64,000 bases of DNA from Adiantum capillus-veneris (GCA_014529385.2 CM043959.1:61292753-61356752); one strand, 5' to 3'; positions 11,681-23,784 are shown, counted from the first letter of the stretch. The notes: generated by a model not told the origin, from the letters alone. Program-made: numbers and translations.

Positions 11681-12525
11681 AAGAAAAAGTGGGACACCTG
11701 TATAGCTATATAGACCAAGAGCGTTAAAACATCAATCTCAGAGACACAAAAAGTATACCAAAACCACTCTTAGCAAATCCCAACCAAAAGGCCTATGCGC
11801 CCTTTGGAATTTACCAACACACGCCCACCCAAAGGACCGTAGCACATAGGAGAAAAAACATGTCAAAGCATGGATTTTTGACCAATGCATATGAATACAA
11901 GGGCCTTGTCTTTCACAATTGAACACCAAAAACCCAAAACTTCAACATCAATTCCACAATTCATAGATATAGGCCCTCCCAATTTGTCTGCACACAATTT
12001 GCCACTAGGCTGCCATAGCCATAACCCTGCAGAGAACTAGTTGTAAGTTGAAGAGCACAACTCCAATTGGGGCACTTTAAATCTTGAAAAAAATCTTGAA
12101 AAATTAATGGCGAGAAAGTTTAATATGACCAAAATTGAATCTACATGTCGCTACATGCAAAATTGATGCGAACAAAGAGTTGTCCTGACACGACTACACA
12201 TAGAGAAGGCAAGGCGAGGCAAAAAAATTGCATCAAAAACCATCAAGGATGCAGTTTTGTTGAACTTTTTTTTTTTGGTACATGAGTTTTAGTTATATAC
12301 AAGTCTCCCTTCAAAAAACTCACTCACGGACACTTACAATAGCCCACAGCTGGTGCTATGCTTGCCCTGCATGTATATGTGCTTGCTAAAGCAAGATAAA
12401 AAACCAAAAAAAAGATATCCACATGCCATTTTAACATCGGGTGTCATGTCCATATGTATAAATTTACAAAAAATAGGGTGTCAAAAATGCGTCCAACATA
12501 GTTTGCCACACCCTAACCTGCTAGA
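11681..12525. other. No gene recognised
   Basis: The interval between the PPR relic and the gypsy pol holds only short, unsupported ORFs and A/T runs. The 3' LTR of the adjacent minus-strand gypsy might lie here, but I see no second copy to confirm it. Confidence 0.5.
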
Positions 12526-13690
12526 TCATTCATGATCAGCAACACAAAAGAGATCGTGTAAACCGCAGGAGGGAGTCTTATTTTCATCTTCATACTTAGC
12601 CTCATGATAAAAAAGTTCCTCAAAATAAGGCTCATCCTCAATTACAGTCATCAACCTTGCAATATACTTCTTCAACCTGTAGCCATTCACACATGCTTTA
12701 TGTGAGGTACTATCCAAGTCAGCAAGCTGATATGTGCCATTTGGAAACCTGTTTAAGACCAAGAAGGACCTTGCTACTTGATTTGAAACTTCTATTGAAA
12801 AGTTCTATCAAGCTTACTATTGTAATGAAGCACCATGTCACCCTTCTTGATGTCTTTGCCCTTCACCTTCTCATTTGCCTTTTCTTGATTGTTCTTCAAG
12901 ACCTACTCATAATGCTCAAAAGCCAGCAACCTATCCATAACTATACACATTGCAAATATAGAAGACTCTCCTTGAATGCATCATTCGGCTGTTCTTCAAG
13001 CTTTAGCATCAACTGCAAAGCTGGTATCTCCACCTCATAAGAAGTAAAGCCTCTTTGCCAAAAACTAGATGGAAGGGAGAGAAACTAGTACCTCATTTCG
13101 GTAAGCCCATAGCTAAATCCCAAGTCCACATTGTTTCTTTTGATTTTTGTAAGCATCCTTATGAGTTGTGCATGAAACCTTTCATTCATTCCATTGCATT
13201 GGAGATAATATGGAGTAGTAAACCTGCGATGCACATGAAGCTTCTTACATAAATAATCCACCAGCTCTCCCCTGAAACCTGGGCCCTTGTCAAAAAGTAA
13301 CTCCAATGGCATGCCAAATTTGCAAAAAATATCTTCATATATAAATTCGGAAACATCTTTGCTTATGATTTGCTTAACAACTTTGGATTTGGGCAACCTG
13401 GATAGATAGTCAACAACAGTAAATATGTAACATTTTCCTCTAGTTGTCATAGGTAGAGGACCTATTGCATCAATACCCCACTTGTCAAACACAACATAAG
13501 ACACAATGGTGTCTCTCATCTCTAATTTGAGAACCCTATTTTCCATGGTTTGACACTGTTTACAAGACTTGCACCATGATGAACATCACGTTGAATGCTT
13601 GGCCACACATACCCTTCCTGCAAGACTTTATGCAAAGTTATCTTTGAAGAAAAGTGACCACCACAAGAATCCTCCTGATTTTCCTCCAAA
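12526..13690 (-). pseudogene. Gypsy integrase
   Basis: The integrase inserts the cDNA copy into host DNA. Near 13550-13690 is a decayed H2C2 zinc-binding region (GGHF...GYVWPSI). The open core at 13085-13546 has WGIDAIGPLP with the first Asp. The second Asp lies in FDKGPGF at 13289-13291 and the Glu in NERF at 13181-13183, a D-35-E spacing that is intact. A C-terminal piece at 12526-12762 keeps GTYQLADLDS and VNGYRLKKYIARL. The core and tail are separated by about 320 bases of frameshifted sequence, so the gene is dead. The close relative at 39.8-41.0 kb helps the identification. Confidence 0.85.
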
Positions 13691-14015
13691 TTTTTGTAAA
13701 TTTTCTCTTTTCAAGGCACCTTTCTCATCACAAGATCATCCCCCTTCATATATAAGGCATCACCAAGTAGCACATACCTTTTGGCATGACGAAGGAAGGC
13801 ATACTTTTTTGACTTCTCCAACTCTGATGGAAGCATACCTGTTTGTAGAAAATCTTACTTCCTCTCCAAAGCTTCCCTTCCCAAATAAAGAGGAGAATCG
13901 GACCTTATTACTTACAATTGTCCAATTGAAGCTTATGTTGCACCACGTGCCTCTTCATTTTGAGACCTGTCCACATACCTTAAACTCCAAGCTTCAAAAC
14001 GCTTAAGCAAATTTT

Positions 14016-14664
14016 TCACTTGAGACATATATTTTTCAGCCTTAGATTCTTACTTTGCCACACCCCAAGTACTTGATTAACCACTGAAAGAGCATCACCT
14101 CTTACCCTCACACAATGGATGCCAAGCTCAAGGCAAAGGTTGAGCCCTTTCTCCAAAGTAACATACCCGGCTTCATTGTTGCTTTGCATCGTAAGCTTCA
14201 AACTCCTTTTAGTTACCAAATCACCTTAAGGATCATAGATTACAACACCTCTTCAAGGTTCACCATGCGTTCCTGTAAGAGCCATCAAAAAACTGTAGAT
14301 AGGCATTGTCTATGTCACGAGCTCCCATGTGTTGCTTATTCACCGTGTCCTCCTTAAGAAGAAGAGGGATTTCCTTGTAAGTAATCAAATCAGCCAATGT
14401 AGCCCTTGTAATATCCTCAAGAAGAAAAGAGAATTGGAATTCCTGTAGCTCCACAATCCACTTCATGAACCTCTTTTACAAAGTAGGGCTATTCACCAAT
14501 TGAGGTAGAAGAGTGTAGCTAGTGAGAAATGTGAATGGTTTGGGGATAAGGTAGTGCTTAAACCTTCTACATGCATAAATCACACTCACCATGATTAGCT
14601 CCACCTGATTATAGCCTCTTTCCACCTCTAGCTTCACCATGCTAGCACAATAGATAGGCTTCAT
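14016..14664 (-). pseudogene. Gypsy RNase H (first) and archaeal-type second RNase H
   Basis: The first RNase H, which follows the RT connection, survives as MKPIYCASMVK...YACRRFKHYLIPKPFTFLT at 14476-14664. A second RNase H follows: FFDGSYRN in 14260-14466, then SNNEAGYVTLEKGLNLC and GDALSVVNQVLGVW in 14016-14219. The pair of RNase H domains is known from the Tat clade of plant gypsy elements. The pieces lie in separate frames, so the gene is inactive. Confidence 0.8.
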
Positions 14665-14729
14665 GTAGTGGGAGTTGTTACCTCATTGAAGAAGAATAGC
14701 TCCAATAGCATCCTCACCTACTGATGGAT

Positions 14730-15516
14730 TCACATAAAACTCCTTATCCCAATTAGGAGCTTGCATAGTAGGAAGAGAACCAAGAACCTCTTTGATACCT
14801 TGAAAAACTTCTTCACATTAATTTGTCCATTGTAGAGGGATCCAACCTTGTTACTTGTTGTAGAGGACAAAGACAAGGGAATGAACCTTGACATATAATT
14901 CACCTTTTGAATGAAAGTAGCAAGTTGCTTTGTATCCTTAGGTGATGGGAGGAGGAGAAAATCCTTCACTTTCTCAGGATCCGATTCAATCCCATTCTCT
15001 GAGATTGTAGGTCCCAAAAACTTCACTCTTGGTTGAGCAAGATGACACTTCTTTGGATTGAGTTGACCTCCACTTTCATCATATTGCTTCAACGACATCC
15101 GAAGCTTTGCACAATGATCATTTCTAGAGCTGTAAACACAAAATTCATCAATAAGATCCTACACAAACTTGCCAAAAAAGGGAAAGAACACTTTATTGAT
15201 GTGCTTTTGGTACCACGCACAGCCATTCATAAGACCAAAAGGAAGCACACAATAACAAAAGAATCCCCATGGTGTGATGAACGTGGTCTTATTTTGATCT
15301 TCTAAAGCCACGGTGAGCTGAAAATATCCAAAGAATCCATCACATACACTATACCTCTTATGCCATGCAATAGAATCAAGTATGTCATCTATGAAAGGAA
15401 GAGGGTATGGATCCCTCTTCATAGCTGCATTTAGAGGCTTAAAATCAACACATATCCTCCACTTTCCATTCTTCTTGAGTGTGACAACAATAGGACTCAC
15501 CCATTCCGCAGTACTC
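14730..15516 (-). pseudogene. Gypsy reverse transcriptase, main part
   Basis: Copies element RNA into DNA. The frame at 15159-15516 shows EWVSPIVVTLKKNGKWRICVD, VCDGFFGYFQL with the first catalytic Asp, and LPFGLMNG. The region expected to hold the xxDD catalytic box, between 15159 and 15098, is broken by a frame change. The thumb segment follows at 14730-15098 (GGQLNPKKCHLAQPRVKFLG). The N-terminal end of this RT is cut at 15516 by the nested element and continues at 21025. Confidence 0.88.
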
Positions 15517-15521
15517 ATAGG

Positions 15522-15644
15522 TGTAAGGACATGGGTCCTACGGGCAAGTACACCGGCACAGCCGGACAATGTGTACGCTCGGGGGAGGCTATAAGATAGC
15601 ACAGATTGGTGGATACTAGCACACGCATCACCACCACCATTTCA
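15522..15644 (+). repeat. 5' LTR, 123 bp
   Basis: Starts TGTAAGGACATGGG and ends CCATTTCA. It aligns without gaps to 20897-21019 at roughly 75% identity by eye. A TATA-like CTATAAGATAG lies at about 15590-15600. Confidence 0.85.
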
Positions 15645-15645
15645 C

Positions 15646-15657
15646 TGGTATCCGAGC
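15646..15657 (+). promoter_or_regulatory. Primer-binding site, tRNA-iMet type
   Basis: TGGTATCCGAGC lies one base after the LTR. It differs at one position from TGGTATCAGAGC, the sequence complementary to the 3' end of plant initiator tRNA-Met. Confidence 0.85.
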
Positions 15658-16360
15658 TATTTTTGGGGAAGGGAAAAAGAGGTTTGCATGTGCATGTGAT
15701 GCGCTGCTTCTCTCCATGTTTCGCAGACAGCTGTGCAGCAAAAAGAAGATAGCACGCCTCGAAGATAGATAATGACAACCAACCATGGCCACCCCATCTG
15801 CACGCTCCACAGTGCACGACCAAGGTAAACTCAGGAGGAAACTCTACAGTACCGAGTCTTTGAAGGCTTCCACTGGCGCCGTTGGTTGTACGCGTAGGAA
15901 GGCCCGGTTAACCCTTGTATGCAGGAGGGTTGAACCCATCTCATGAGGGTAAGAGGCCAACACTTTATCATCAAGCTATTGACCCTTGTTGTGTATAACA
16001 AGGAAATGTGGCATACTTGTGTTGAAAGGAAAGCTAGAAGGAAAGGAAAAGCTTCAAACTTCAAGGAAGTAGTTTCACATTTCCTTTTCACTTCTTGGAG
16101 GAAGGCAAGTTTTCCTCCAAAAATTCCATTTCCTCAAGGATATAGCTTCAAAGTGAAAAAAAACCTTCACAAAAATGACGAGTTTTTGTGAAGAATCAAC
16201 AAAGGTGTTCTTACGACGAACGACACGTGAAGCGCTACAATTTTTGCAAGGCGAGGTTCGCATGCAACACAAATCATGGAGCATACAAAACACAAAGACT
16301 TCAATTTCACAAGGTACAAGTTGAAGTTTTTTTTCTCTCTTTATATTCGTTTGTGTTTAC

Positions 16361-17560
16361 CATGGCCAGTGAGGATATCCCACCTACACACACTTTTGAT
16401 TTTGAGCACGTAGATCAAAATCAGGGCACCACGGGTGCTAGTGATACTATATTCATGACAATGATGATCTAGAAGATCATGGCCTTGTAGATATGACTGA
16501 TTGCAAGACTTTGGAACATTGCCAAAGCGTACTTGAACGCAACCTCTCTGCACTTAATGCAAATGTTACTAATCTTACGGAGTTATTTGTGAAATTTATG
16601 AATTCACAAACGGCTCAAGGAGCCACAAGTGGCACAGTACAAGGGAACCAAGCTCACATGACTCAAGGAGTCCAAGAGACAAGTGCTTCAGAAGATGTAG
16701 AAGGTAGCAATGCATTACTTAAGAATATCACCATTCTTGAGTTTCACGGGGAAGAGCATGATCGCAATGGTCAATACGTTCTTACACAAATGGAGTGATA
16801 TTCATAGATTGAGACACACCCTAGATATAAAGACGGCTATGGAAACAAGTCTATCTTTTAAAGGCAAGGTCTATAAGTGGTGGATGACATTTCCAATAGA
16901 TTCTCGTCCTCCATCTCGGGATGTGTTTCAAGCTTCTTTCTCTAAAGAGTTTTTGGACTCCAATGAAGAAGATAAGAATTGGTTAGCATGGGATGCATGC
17001 CACATGTGTGGCCTCTCTCACACACAATACCTTTCGAAGTATCGGGAAATCATATTAAAACTAGAAGGTCTAGATGAATTCCAAAAGATACAGGGTTTTA
17101 ATAGGGGTCTTGACAAAGACTATCGTCAAAGACTATCGTCTTCATGTCAAGACCCAACATCCAAAAACTTTGGAAGAAGCCATCAGTCATGCCCAAAGAT
17201 ATGATGCTGACCAAGAGAGGAAACGAAATGTTCCCTACTCTAAGAATAATTTTTCTAAGAGCAATGTGGCTAAGAGCCAATGGAAAGGTAGATCTCCCAC
17301 ATGTTCCAATAGGAATAAGAGATAATATACCTCTTCACACCCACAAGAGGCTAAGAAGCCTAAGCAATCAGGAGATACTCCACGTGGTTCTCTCAGCAAT
17401 GCTGATTTTGAGCGTGCAAAGAAACACAATTTGTGTTTTAAACATCTTTTGGATCAACATAACAAGAAATATTGTCCTCTTTTGCAAGGCAAAGAAAACG
17501 CCATGCACACGATGCAACCCCTCACATTAGATTCATCTCTTAAATATTGTGATGTAGAGG
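16361..17560 (+). pseudogene. Gypsy gag
   Basis: Structural protein of the virus-like particle. It begins at an ATG at 16361 (MASEDIPPTHTF) and soon shifts frame. A retrotransposon gag core follows in 16710-17204 (KVYKWWMTF, then FSKEFLDSNEEDKNW, then YLSKYREIILKLEGLDEF). It shifts frame again at about 17100. A basic region and a degenerate zinc knuckle (CFKHLLDQHNKKYCP, near 17430-17475) end it; the second Cys of the knuckle is lost. At least three frame changes show it is inactive. Confidence 0.75.
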
Positions 17561-17590
17561 TTCTTCATATGGAAGAAAATCACAAGTGTT

Positions 17591-18172
17591 GTGTGCCTGC
17601 TTTCAATGTGGCAGCCCACCTTTGGCCCCCATGATTTGATTCGCATGAATGGCACTATTAACGGACAACATGTTCGTATTTTAGTGGATGATGGTGCAAC
17701 TCTTAACTTCTTGAACTATAAGCTAGTCAAGAAATTGAAGCTTACACAGACTCCCTGCTCTCACAAGCATGTGGTGGAACAGATGTCTGGGAATGATAAA
17801 GACGTACGGGACACGGTAGTTCAAGGGGTTGAGCTTACTGCTCAAGATCATACGATGACCCTTGACTTCCAAGTTATGAACATTGACCGTGTTGATGTAG
17901 TTTTAGGACGGGAGTGGCTGCATGCTTTAGGAAACACATTTCACACTAGTTATGAACACAACTCCTTATCCTTTATGGCCAATGGTAAACATGTGATTTT
18001 TCTTGGTGATAAAAATATACCATCTTCACCTCTTATATGTACAACCGAGCTTTCTATTTTGCAGAAAGCAGATTTAATAGATGAAGTCTTTTTGTGTTAC
18101 TGCTTGTCACCAAGTCTTGTGAATTCTCAAGAGCAAAGTGCGGTGAATTCTACAAAGTGCAATGAATTCTAA
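17591..18172 (+). pseudogene. Gypsy aspartic protease region
   Basis: Cleaves the gag-pol polyprotein. The frame contains HVRILVDDGATLNFLN, where the usual DSGA active-site motif appears as DDGA, followed by the flap region and VVLGREWLHALG, the second hydrophobic-Gly signature. It is open for 193 codons and overlaps the start of the RT frame at 18162 by 11 bases. Upstream continuity with gag is lost. Confidence 0.8.
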
Positions 18173-19260
18173 TGATAAGAAAACTAACAAATTTAATGAG
18201 CAAAGTGCTCTCAATTTTAATTCTATAGAGAAACGTGCAACTATTGTAAAACAAACATTACAAGAAATACAAGATTCTCCATCCCAGTATAACTCTAGTT
18301 TACTTTCTCCTTTTGCATGGCAAAAGCTGACTCACTTACTCACAGAGTATAGTGATGTATTCTCAAATGATTTACCGTTGGGTTTACTCTCTACACATGA
18401 TGTGCAGCATGGCATAGATGTCTTGCTAGGCACTAAACCGGTTAGTAAACCAGCTTATTGTATGAGTGCTAAAGAAGCCAAGGAGGTTGAGAGTCAGTTG
18501 ATTGACTACCTCACCCGTGGTTTCATTAGACCTAGCACTTCGCCTTGGGAATCACCATATCTATTGGTAAAAAATAAAGGTGGTATTATGCGCATGTGTG
18601 TAGATTATTGCGCATTAGACGCCATAACCATCAAGTCTTTATAACATGATCCGAGCATTTTGAATTTTTGGTTATGCCTTTTGATTTAACCAATGCTCCA
18701 GCTACATTTATGACACTCATGGATAGTTTCTTATGTCCCTATCTTGGAAAACTTGTTGTGGTTTTACTTGATGACATTCTCATTTATAGTTAGACTAAAG
18801 ATGAACACATAGAACACTTACGATTAGTGTTTGAACATCTATGAGCATATGCTAATCAAAGCAAGTGTGATTTCTTTAAAACAGAGATACATTACCTCGG
18901 TCATGTGATCTCTTATTCTAGCATCAAGATGGAAACTGACCCGGTCGTTGCCATTCTTTGATGGCCACATCCCAACACGGTTGAGGAGTTTCAAATATTT
19001 TTAGGCATGGCTGGATTTTATCGACAGTATATCTGTGATTATGCCAAAATCATTGTTCCTATGATGGATCAACTTAAAGCAAAAGGTAGGACCTTTTCTT
19101 GGGAAGAAGCCCAAAAACGTAGTTTTGAACAGCTCAAGGTAGCAATTGGTCTAGGAGGGAAGACCTATAGCCTTTGAAAGTAAAAAATTAGATAGAGCTC
19201 AACAAAATTATTTTATCTATGAGAGAGAGCTCTATGCCATAATTCACGCTTTATGAAAGT
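18162..19260 (+). pseudogene. Gypsy reverse transcriptase and RNase H, with internal deletion
   Basis: The leader (FIRPSTSPWESPYLLVKNKGG, MCVDYCALDAITIKS) is intact to 18644. The frame then jumps to [14 protein letters not shown] at about 18665, so roughly 45-50 residues are missing, including the first catalytic Asp region. LLDDILIYS (about 18767-18793) keeps the xxDD box. Stops follow at about 18794 and 18842. The thumb (YLGHVIS) and RNase H (RPIAFESKKLDRAQQNY, ELYAIIHAL) are recognisable to 19260. Confidence 0.85.
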
Positions 19261-19399
19261 GTCTTTGCTTGCGCATATAAAAACTCCAACACACAAAGCT
19301 CCACCCTTACTCAGGAAGAGCTTAAGTGATGGAAGAATTTTTTTATTGATAATGGCTACTTACTCGACAAGGGTAGAGTATGTGTGCCAAAGGACTCAG

Positions 19400-20576
19400 A
19401 CACTAGGCACCAAATCTTATTTTAAGTGTCACGATAGCAAGTGCTCGTCATCCAGGTATTCGTAAGACGTATGCCTTAGTTCGATGGTAATTTTATTGGT
19501 CGGGCTTACATCATGATGTTCAAGAGTATGTACTAAACTGCTAATAGTGCCAAGTTAATAAGGTAGAGCGCCTCAAGGTAGGTGTACTTTTACATCCTTT
19601 AGATATTCCACAAGGTAAGTGGGAGAGTATCTCTATGGATTTTGTAGTAGTACTACCTACTACAAATCGTGGCCATGATGCCATATGGGTAATTGTAGAC
19701 CATCTCACAAAGATTGGTAATTTCATTCCCACTAAGACTACGGTTAAGACAATAGAATTAGCACGGCTATTTGTAGAGAATATATATAAACTCTATGGTC
19801 TTCCAACTAGTATCATTAGTGATAGAGATCAAAAGTTCGATAATCACTTTTGGAGAGTTGTGTTTCAAAAGTTGGAAAGTATAATTAATCTAAGTACAGC
19901 TGATCATCCAAAAATAGATGGTCAAACCGAAATAGTTAATCAAGTGCTAGAGGATATGCTACGAGCGTACGTTAGCAAGAAGCAAACCAATTGGTAAGAC
20001 TACTTAACTATATTGGAATTTTCTTATAATAGTTCAAAGCATGTGACTACAAGGTTTAGTCCATTTATGCTTTTATATGGATTTCAACCTAGATCGCCCG
20101 TTTTGGTGGGGTTGGCTAAGGAGAAGATATAACAAGCGAAGGATTTTATCCAAGAACATTTTGACATGCTTCGAGTTGCTCGACAGAATGTTAAGCAAGC
20201 TCAAGATTGATATAATAAGTATGATGATGAGCATCCTTGTCTTGCTACTTTTGAAGAAGGAGACAAGGGTTTCCTCAAAGTTCTGGAGCATTCAAAAAGT
20301 CTGAAGACGGGAAAAGTTGCTAAACTTTCACCATGCTATTGTGGACCATTTACCATTCTCAAACGTATAGGTCAAGTGGCCTATAAGTTAGCTCTTCTAG
20401 AGCACTCACGAGTCATTAGAAAATTTTTGAACTCGTTTTTGGGCCTTTTAAGAGTGCCACATCATCAAACTTGTACAAAAGAAAGCAACCCGGTAGACCC
20501 CTCTAAATATTTCTCAGAACCCCATGATATGACCTATCATTGGAAAGCTTATAAAAAATGGATTCTAAAGAGATAA
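19400..20576 (+). pseudogene. Gypsy integrase
   Basis: A decayed H2C2 zinc finger (HPGIRKTYALVRW...CQVNK) lies at about 19440-19570 with two adjacent stops. The core is open at 19635-19997. The first Asp is in SMDFVVV, the second in ISDRDQKF (19821-19823) and the Glu in DGQTEIVN (19929-19931). The D-35-E spacing is intact. The C-terminal part continues in several frames (FSYNSSKHVTT, CGPFTILKRIGQVAYKLAL) to about 20576. I cannot see a chromodomain, although chromoviruses often carry one here. Confidence 0.85.
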
Positions 20577-20896
20577 GGTCCGAAAAGTCTGGATGACTTC
20601 TATGAAAGTTATGCCATTTTTTTCAATCAACCAATTTTTGTTACCGTTATGGTAATCTAAAATCACCTTTTTCTAGATCTATATGAAGGCAATGTTCGAT
20701 ACATGCATGCTATATATCAATAGATAGCATTTGAAGAGTAGATTCTAAATATCCAACCTCCGACAAGTTTGGATCTTATTTACAAAAAATTTACCGATCC
20801 CCACTTTTTGAAAGCTATGCCACATCAACAATTCTTACAAGGCCCAATTTTTTTTTTCCCTAATGCCATCCTGTTTTTCATGCTAGTCGTTTATAT

Positions 20897-21019
20897 TTTA
20901 AGGACATGGGACCTACGGGCAAGGCCTCAGACATGGAGGGATAGTGTATACGCTAGGGGGAGGCTATAAGATAGCACGTTTGGGTGGAGACTAGCCCACA
21001 CATTACCACTGCCCCTTCA
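20897..21019 (+). repeat. 3' LTR, 123 bp
   Basis: Same length as the left LTR and ungapped against it. The expected TG start has become TT. No convincing polypurine tract is visible just upstream (20840-20896), which is odd for a gypsy element. Confidence 0.8.
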
Positions 21020-21024
21020 ATAGG

Positions 21025-21165
21025 AAATATGAAACTTGCTTTGAGAAGCTTGTCTACCTCTTGCTTTAAAGCATTAAGTTGTAAAACTCCCATTCTACTT
21101 AGCTTTTGGCGTACGGTGGTGCAACCAAAGTTGGTCCAAGCTAGGAAATGGTCCATGGCAGGCAA
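21025..21165 (-). pseudogene. Displaced N-terminal piece of the outer gypsy reverse transcriptase
   Basis: The minus-strand frame reads ...VRQKLSRMGVLQ then LKQEVDKLLKASFIF, the sequence that normally leads into EWVSPIVV of a Tat-like RT. It joins the RT at 15516 in frame if the nested element and one copy of ATAGG are removed. Beyond 21170 no gag or protease follows. Confidence 0.85.
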
Positions 21166-21190
21166 ACACGGTAGTCAAGTGTAGTGCAAA

Positions 21191-21890
21191 AGGCTAGGGC
21201 AGGTGCCAAGGACCTAGGCAGCCGGCGCAGGGTACAGGAAAAGTAAGTGGAAAACGGCTTTTTATGCCAAAAATGCTAGGGGATGGTAGATGAAGGTGTC
21301 TAAAGTGCTCTATCAATGTATTGAAATGTAGTGTTCAGTGTGCTCTAGAAGTCGGTCTAGACGGCTCGTAAAACGGAGCCCCGATGTGCAAGATACTGAA
21401 GTTTAAAGCTGGAGTGTGTAGTAGATCCCCGAATGACGGAGCTGGGGACAGGTGGCTTAGGTAGGTGTTAGTGGATGGATGTGTAGATCTCGAGTTGTGG
21501 AGCATGCTTGTATTCTTGGATTGCTAATAGGATCTCTAGATAGCAAGTTATGGCCATCAGAAGATTTTTCGGGGGCTGGGTCTGAGCCCATTTGACCGCA
21601 TTGGAGAATGTGCCATATGGCATTTTTTAGACCTCAACGAGGTTCAAGCAGGTAGAGCATGCCAAGCGGAGTCAACGAGAAGTCACGGCACGTGATTCTG
21701 AGCCTCGAGCACCGAGTTATAGCTTAGCACAAAGTTTAATATGACTTGAAGCGTTGGGACTAGTGCTTTGCTCATTTTATGGCTCAACAGCCGACTCTGA
21801 CTATGCCAAAGAGTTTTTTTTGCACTGTGGCTACTTGAGTTTTTACATTCTTTTGCTTACTACAAACATTTCTTCAGATAAAAGGATTAG
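21191..21890. other. No gene recognised
   Basis: This 700-base stretch does not match either neighbour, and I see no domain in any frame. It may be LTR or untranslated DNA of a decayed element. Confidence 0.5.
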
Positions 21891-22946
21891 TTACTCAAAA
21901 AGAGGATTAGTGAAGGACCGAGTTGGGATTGAAAGTTTCTTTTTCCATATGTGTTTTATAATCTTTGAATGTGCATTGACGTTGGTTGGGTTGTCCTTCT
22001 TGACTGTGAAGACTCCATTATCTGTTTGATTGTCCAATTGGGCCTGTTGTAGGAGTCTTTGATGTTGTTGTAGGGCTTTGTTGGCTATCGGCATCAGGCT
22101 TTTGACTAGTAGCATTGGAAGACTTAGGAATCCAAATCTCTTGATGACCTTTGTATCTCCTTTGTTTACTTTGCTTCGCTCTAGGTCTTGTTGAGTTCTT
22201 GAGATCTTCATGCAGGTTTGGTGTAGTTGCAATTGGCTTATGGTTGACTGGTAGCCAAATCTTGGTATAAGCTGTGTAAAATCCTTGTCCAAGAGGAAGA
22301 TTCTTTGAGATCCATCCTTTTTTGTATCCTCTTGAAACATGTGATTGACTTTAGCATCTAATGTCATTTTATTGTAGACTTTCTTGTTAGGTACCCTGGA
22401 ATATTGTCGAAGTTGATACCTTGTGGGACTTCTTTCTTGGGAGGGTCTTGAGGTCACTTCATATGCTCTAACCTGCGGTTTTGGAACCCATATCTGTCTG
22501 TTACTTCCATAGTAATGTTGTTCTTTTAAGCTCCATTGTGATGCTATCCATCCCATGTGTTTGTCTTTCTGTGTTGATTTCTTGTCTTTAATAAAAACCG
22601 GATCATTGAATTTGACTAAACTGCTCGAAACAAACACTTGCTCGACATTCCTTTGCTTTCTTGAGTACTTTGGCTGAAATATCTTTGCTTTTATGGGTGT
22701 CTCCTTAGAGGTTTCATTTGGGTCAACTTGAAGATTTTTCTTTGATTCTTGTGACTTCTGCAACAACTGACTTGAAGATTTGAAAGTCTGACTTGCTTGA
22801 AGAAGCTAATCCATGAGGGTTCTTTGATGTAGAGGCATATGATGTCACGTTCTCTTTGCTAATCGGTGGAAGTTCCACTTTAGCTTTACCTTTGTCTGCA
22901 AGATTTGTCTTTGATTCTTGTGACTTCTGCAACTTTGAATCTAGCA

Positions 22947-23444
22947 TTAAGGTACCTGTAATTGTTGATGGCTACCTCTTGGAAAAGAGAGTATTAGCAC
23001 TTTATCTTCTTTGTAGTCCTTCTTTTTGTCTAACCACTGATGTCCAAGGATGACATCTGAAAGCATTTTCTTTGAAGGCTTCACCTGAAACTTTACTTGC
23101 TCTTCATGATTTTGGATACCAAGGGTAGCAACCATTTCTTTTTGACTTGTAGCCTTACCCACGATTTCTCTATTATCTGGCTTGCCTTGAGTAATCTCTA
23201 GAATATTCTGGTTGTTATCTGCAACCATATTGCAATTTTCTTCTTTATCCAGCAGAGTATTGCATCTTACACTTTCTCCTTTTGTACTGTTGAGAACTAA
23301 AGCTATTCTCATTGTTGCTGATTCTATTGAAGATCTCCATCCTGCATTTGCCATGGTCTCATCTTGATCTAACTTTGTCTCTATGGAGGGTGACTTGAGA
23401 CTATGTTTTCCAATCTGACTTTCATCAACTGATTTAGATGGCAA
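22947..23444 (-). pseudogene. Second retropepsin-like domain
   Basis: Within this open segment the pattern VRCNTLLD, ENCNMV, then EIVGKA, VATLGIQNHEEQVKFQV and SDVILGHQWLDKK follows the strand order of a retroviral-type aspartic protease, ending in the I-L-G-x-x-W-L signature. The active-site Asp is followed by KEE instead of the usual [ST]GA, so it would be inactive as it stands. The identification rests on pattern only. Confidence 0.5.
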
Positions 23445-23784
23445 TGTCTAGATCTTTGGACTTCCTGTTTCTTCCTGGTTTTCTGTAAACTTGTTCTTCT
23501 TTACTTCTGGCTTTAACAACATTCTCTGCTCAATAGCTTCCGTGGTTGCTCTTTGCTTTGTTTGATCTTCACTTGATATTTCCTTATTTGCTTTAAGCTC
23601 TTTTGAAGTTCTGATTGATGGAGATGAATCATCTTCAATAAGATTTGCTTTGATACACGTCTCCATTTTAACTGTGCTTGAGGACTTTGTGCTCTTGTCT
23701 GTGGGTGACAAATCTTGGTCTTCTTTCTTTGTTGTATGTGATGACTGCATTATGTTTACATTTTGTATCTCTAACATCTTCTAG

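Larger units (their letters stand above)
15522..21019 (+). mobile_element. Nested 5.5 kb Ty3/gypsy element (Reina-like chromovirus candidate)
   Basis: Both ends are visible. The 5-bp target duplication ATAGG sits at 15517-15521 and 21020-21024. The 123-bp LTRs start at 15522 and end at 21019, and a tRNA-iMet primer-binding site follows the left LTR. It is inserted in the RT of the minus-strand gypsy; the flanking RT halves join in frame across one copy of ATAGG. Internal genes on the plus strand are gag, protease, RT, RNase H and integrase, all with stops. The total length and short LTRs resemble the Reina lineage; that label is inference. Confidence 0.9.
12526..21190 (-). mobile_element. Decayed Ty3/gypsy element, Tat-like, interrupted by a nested element
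   Basis: Minus-strand pol domains occur in gypsy order: reverse transcriptase, first RNase H, second RNase H, integrase zinc finger, integrase core and C-terminal tail. The second RNase H between RT-RNH and integrase marks the Tat clade. The 5' end of the RT is displaced to 21025-21165 by the nested element at 15522-21019. gag and protease are not visible beyond 21190, and no LTRs are identified. Confidence 0.8.
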
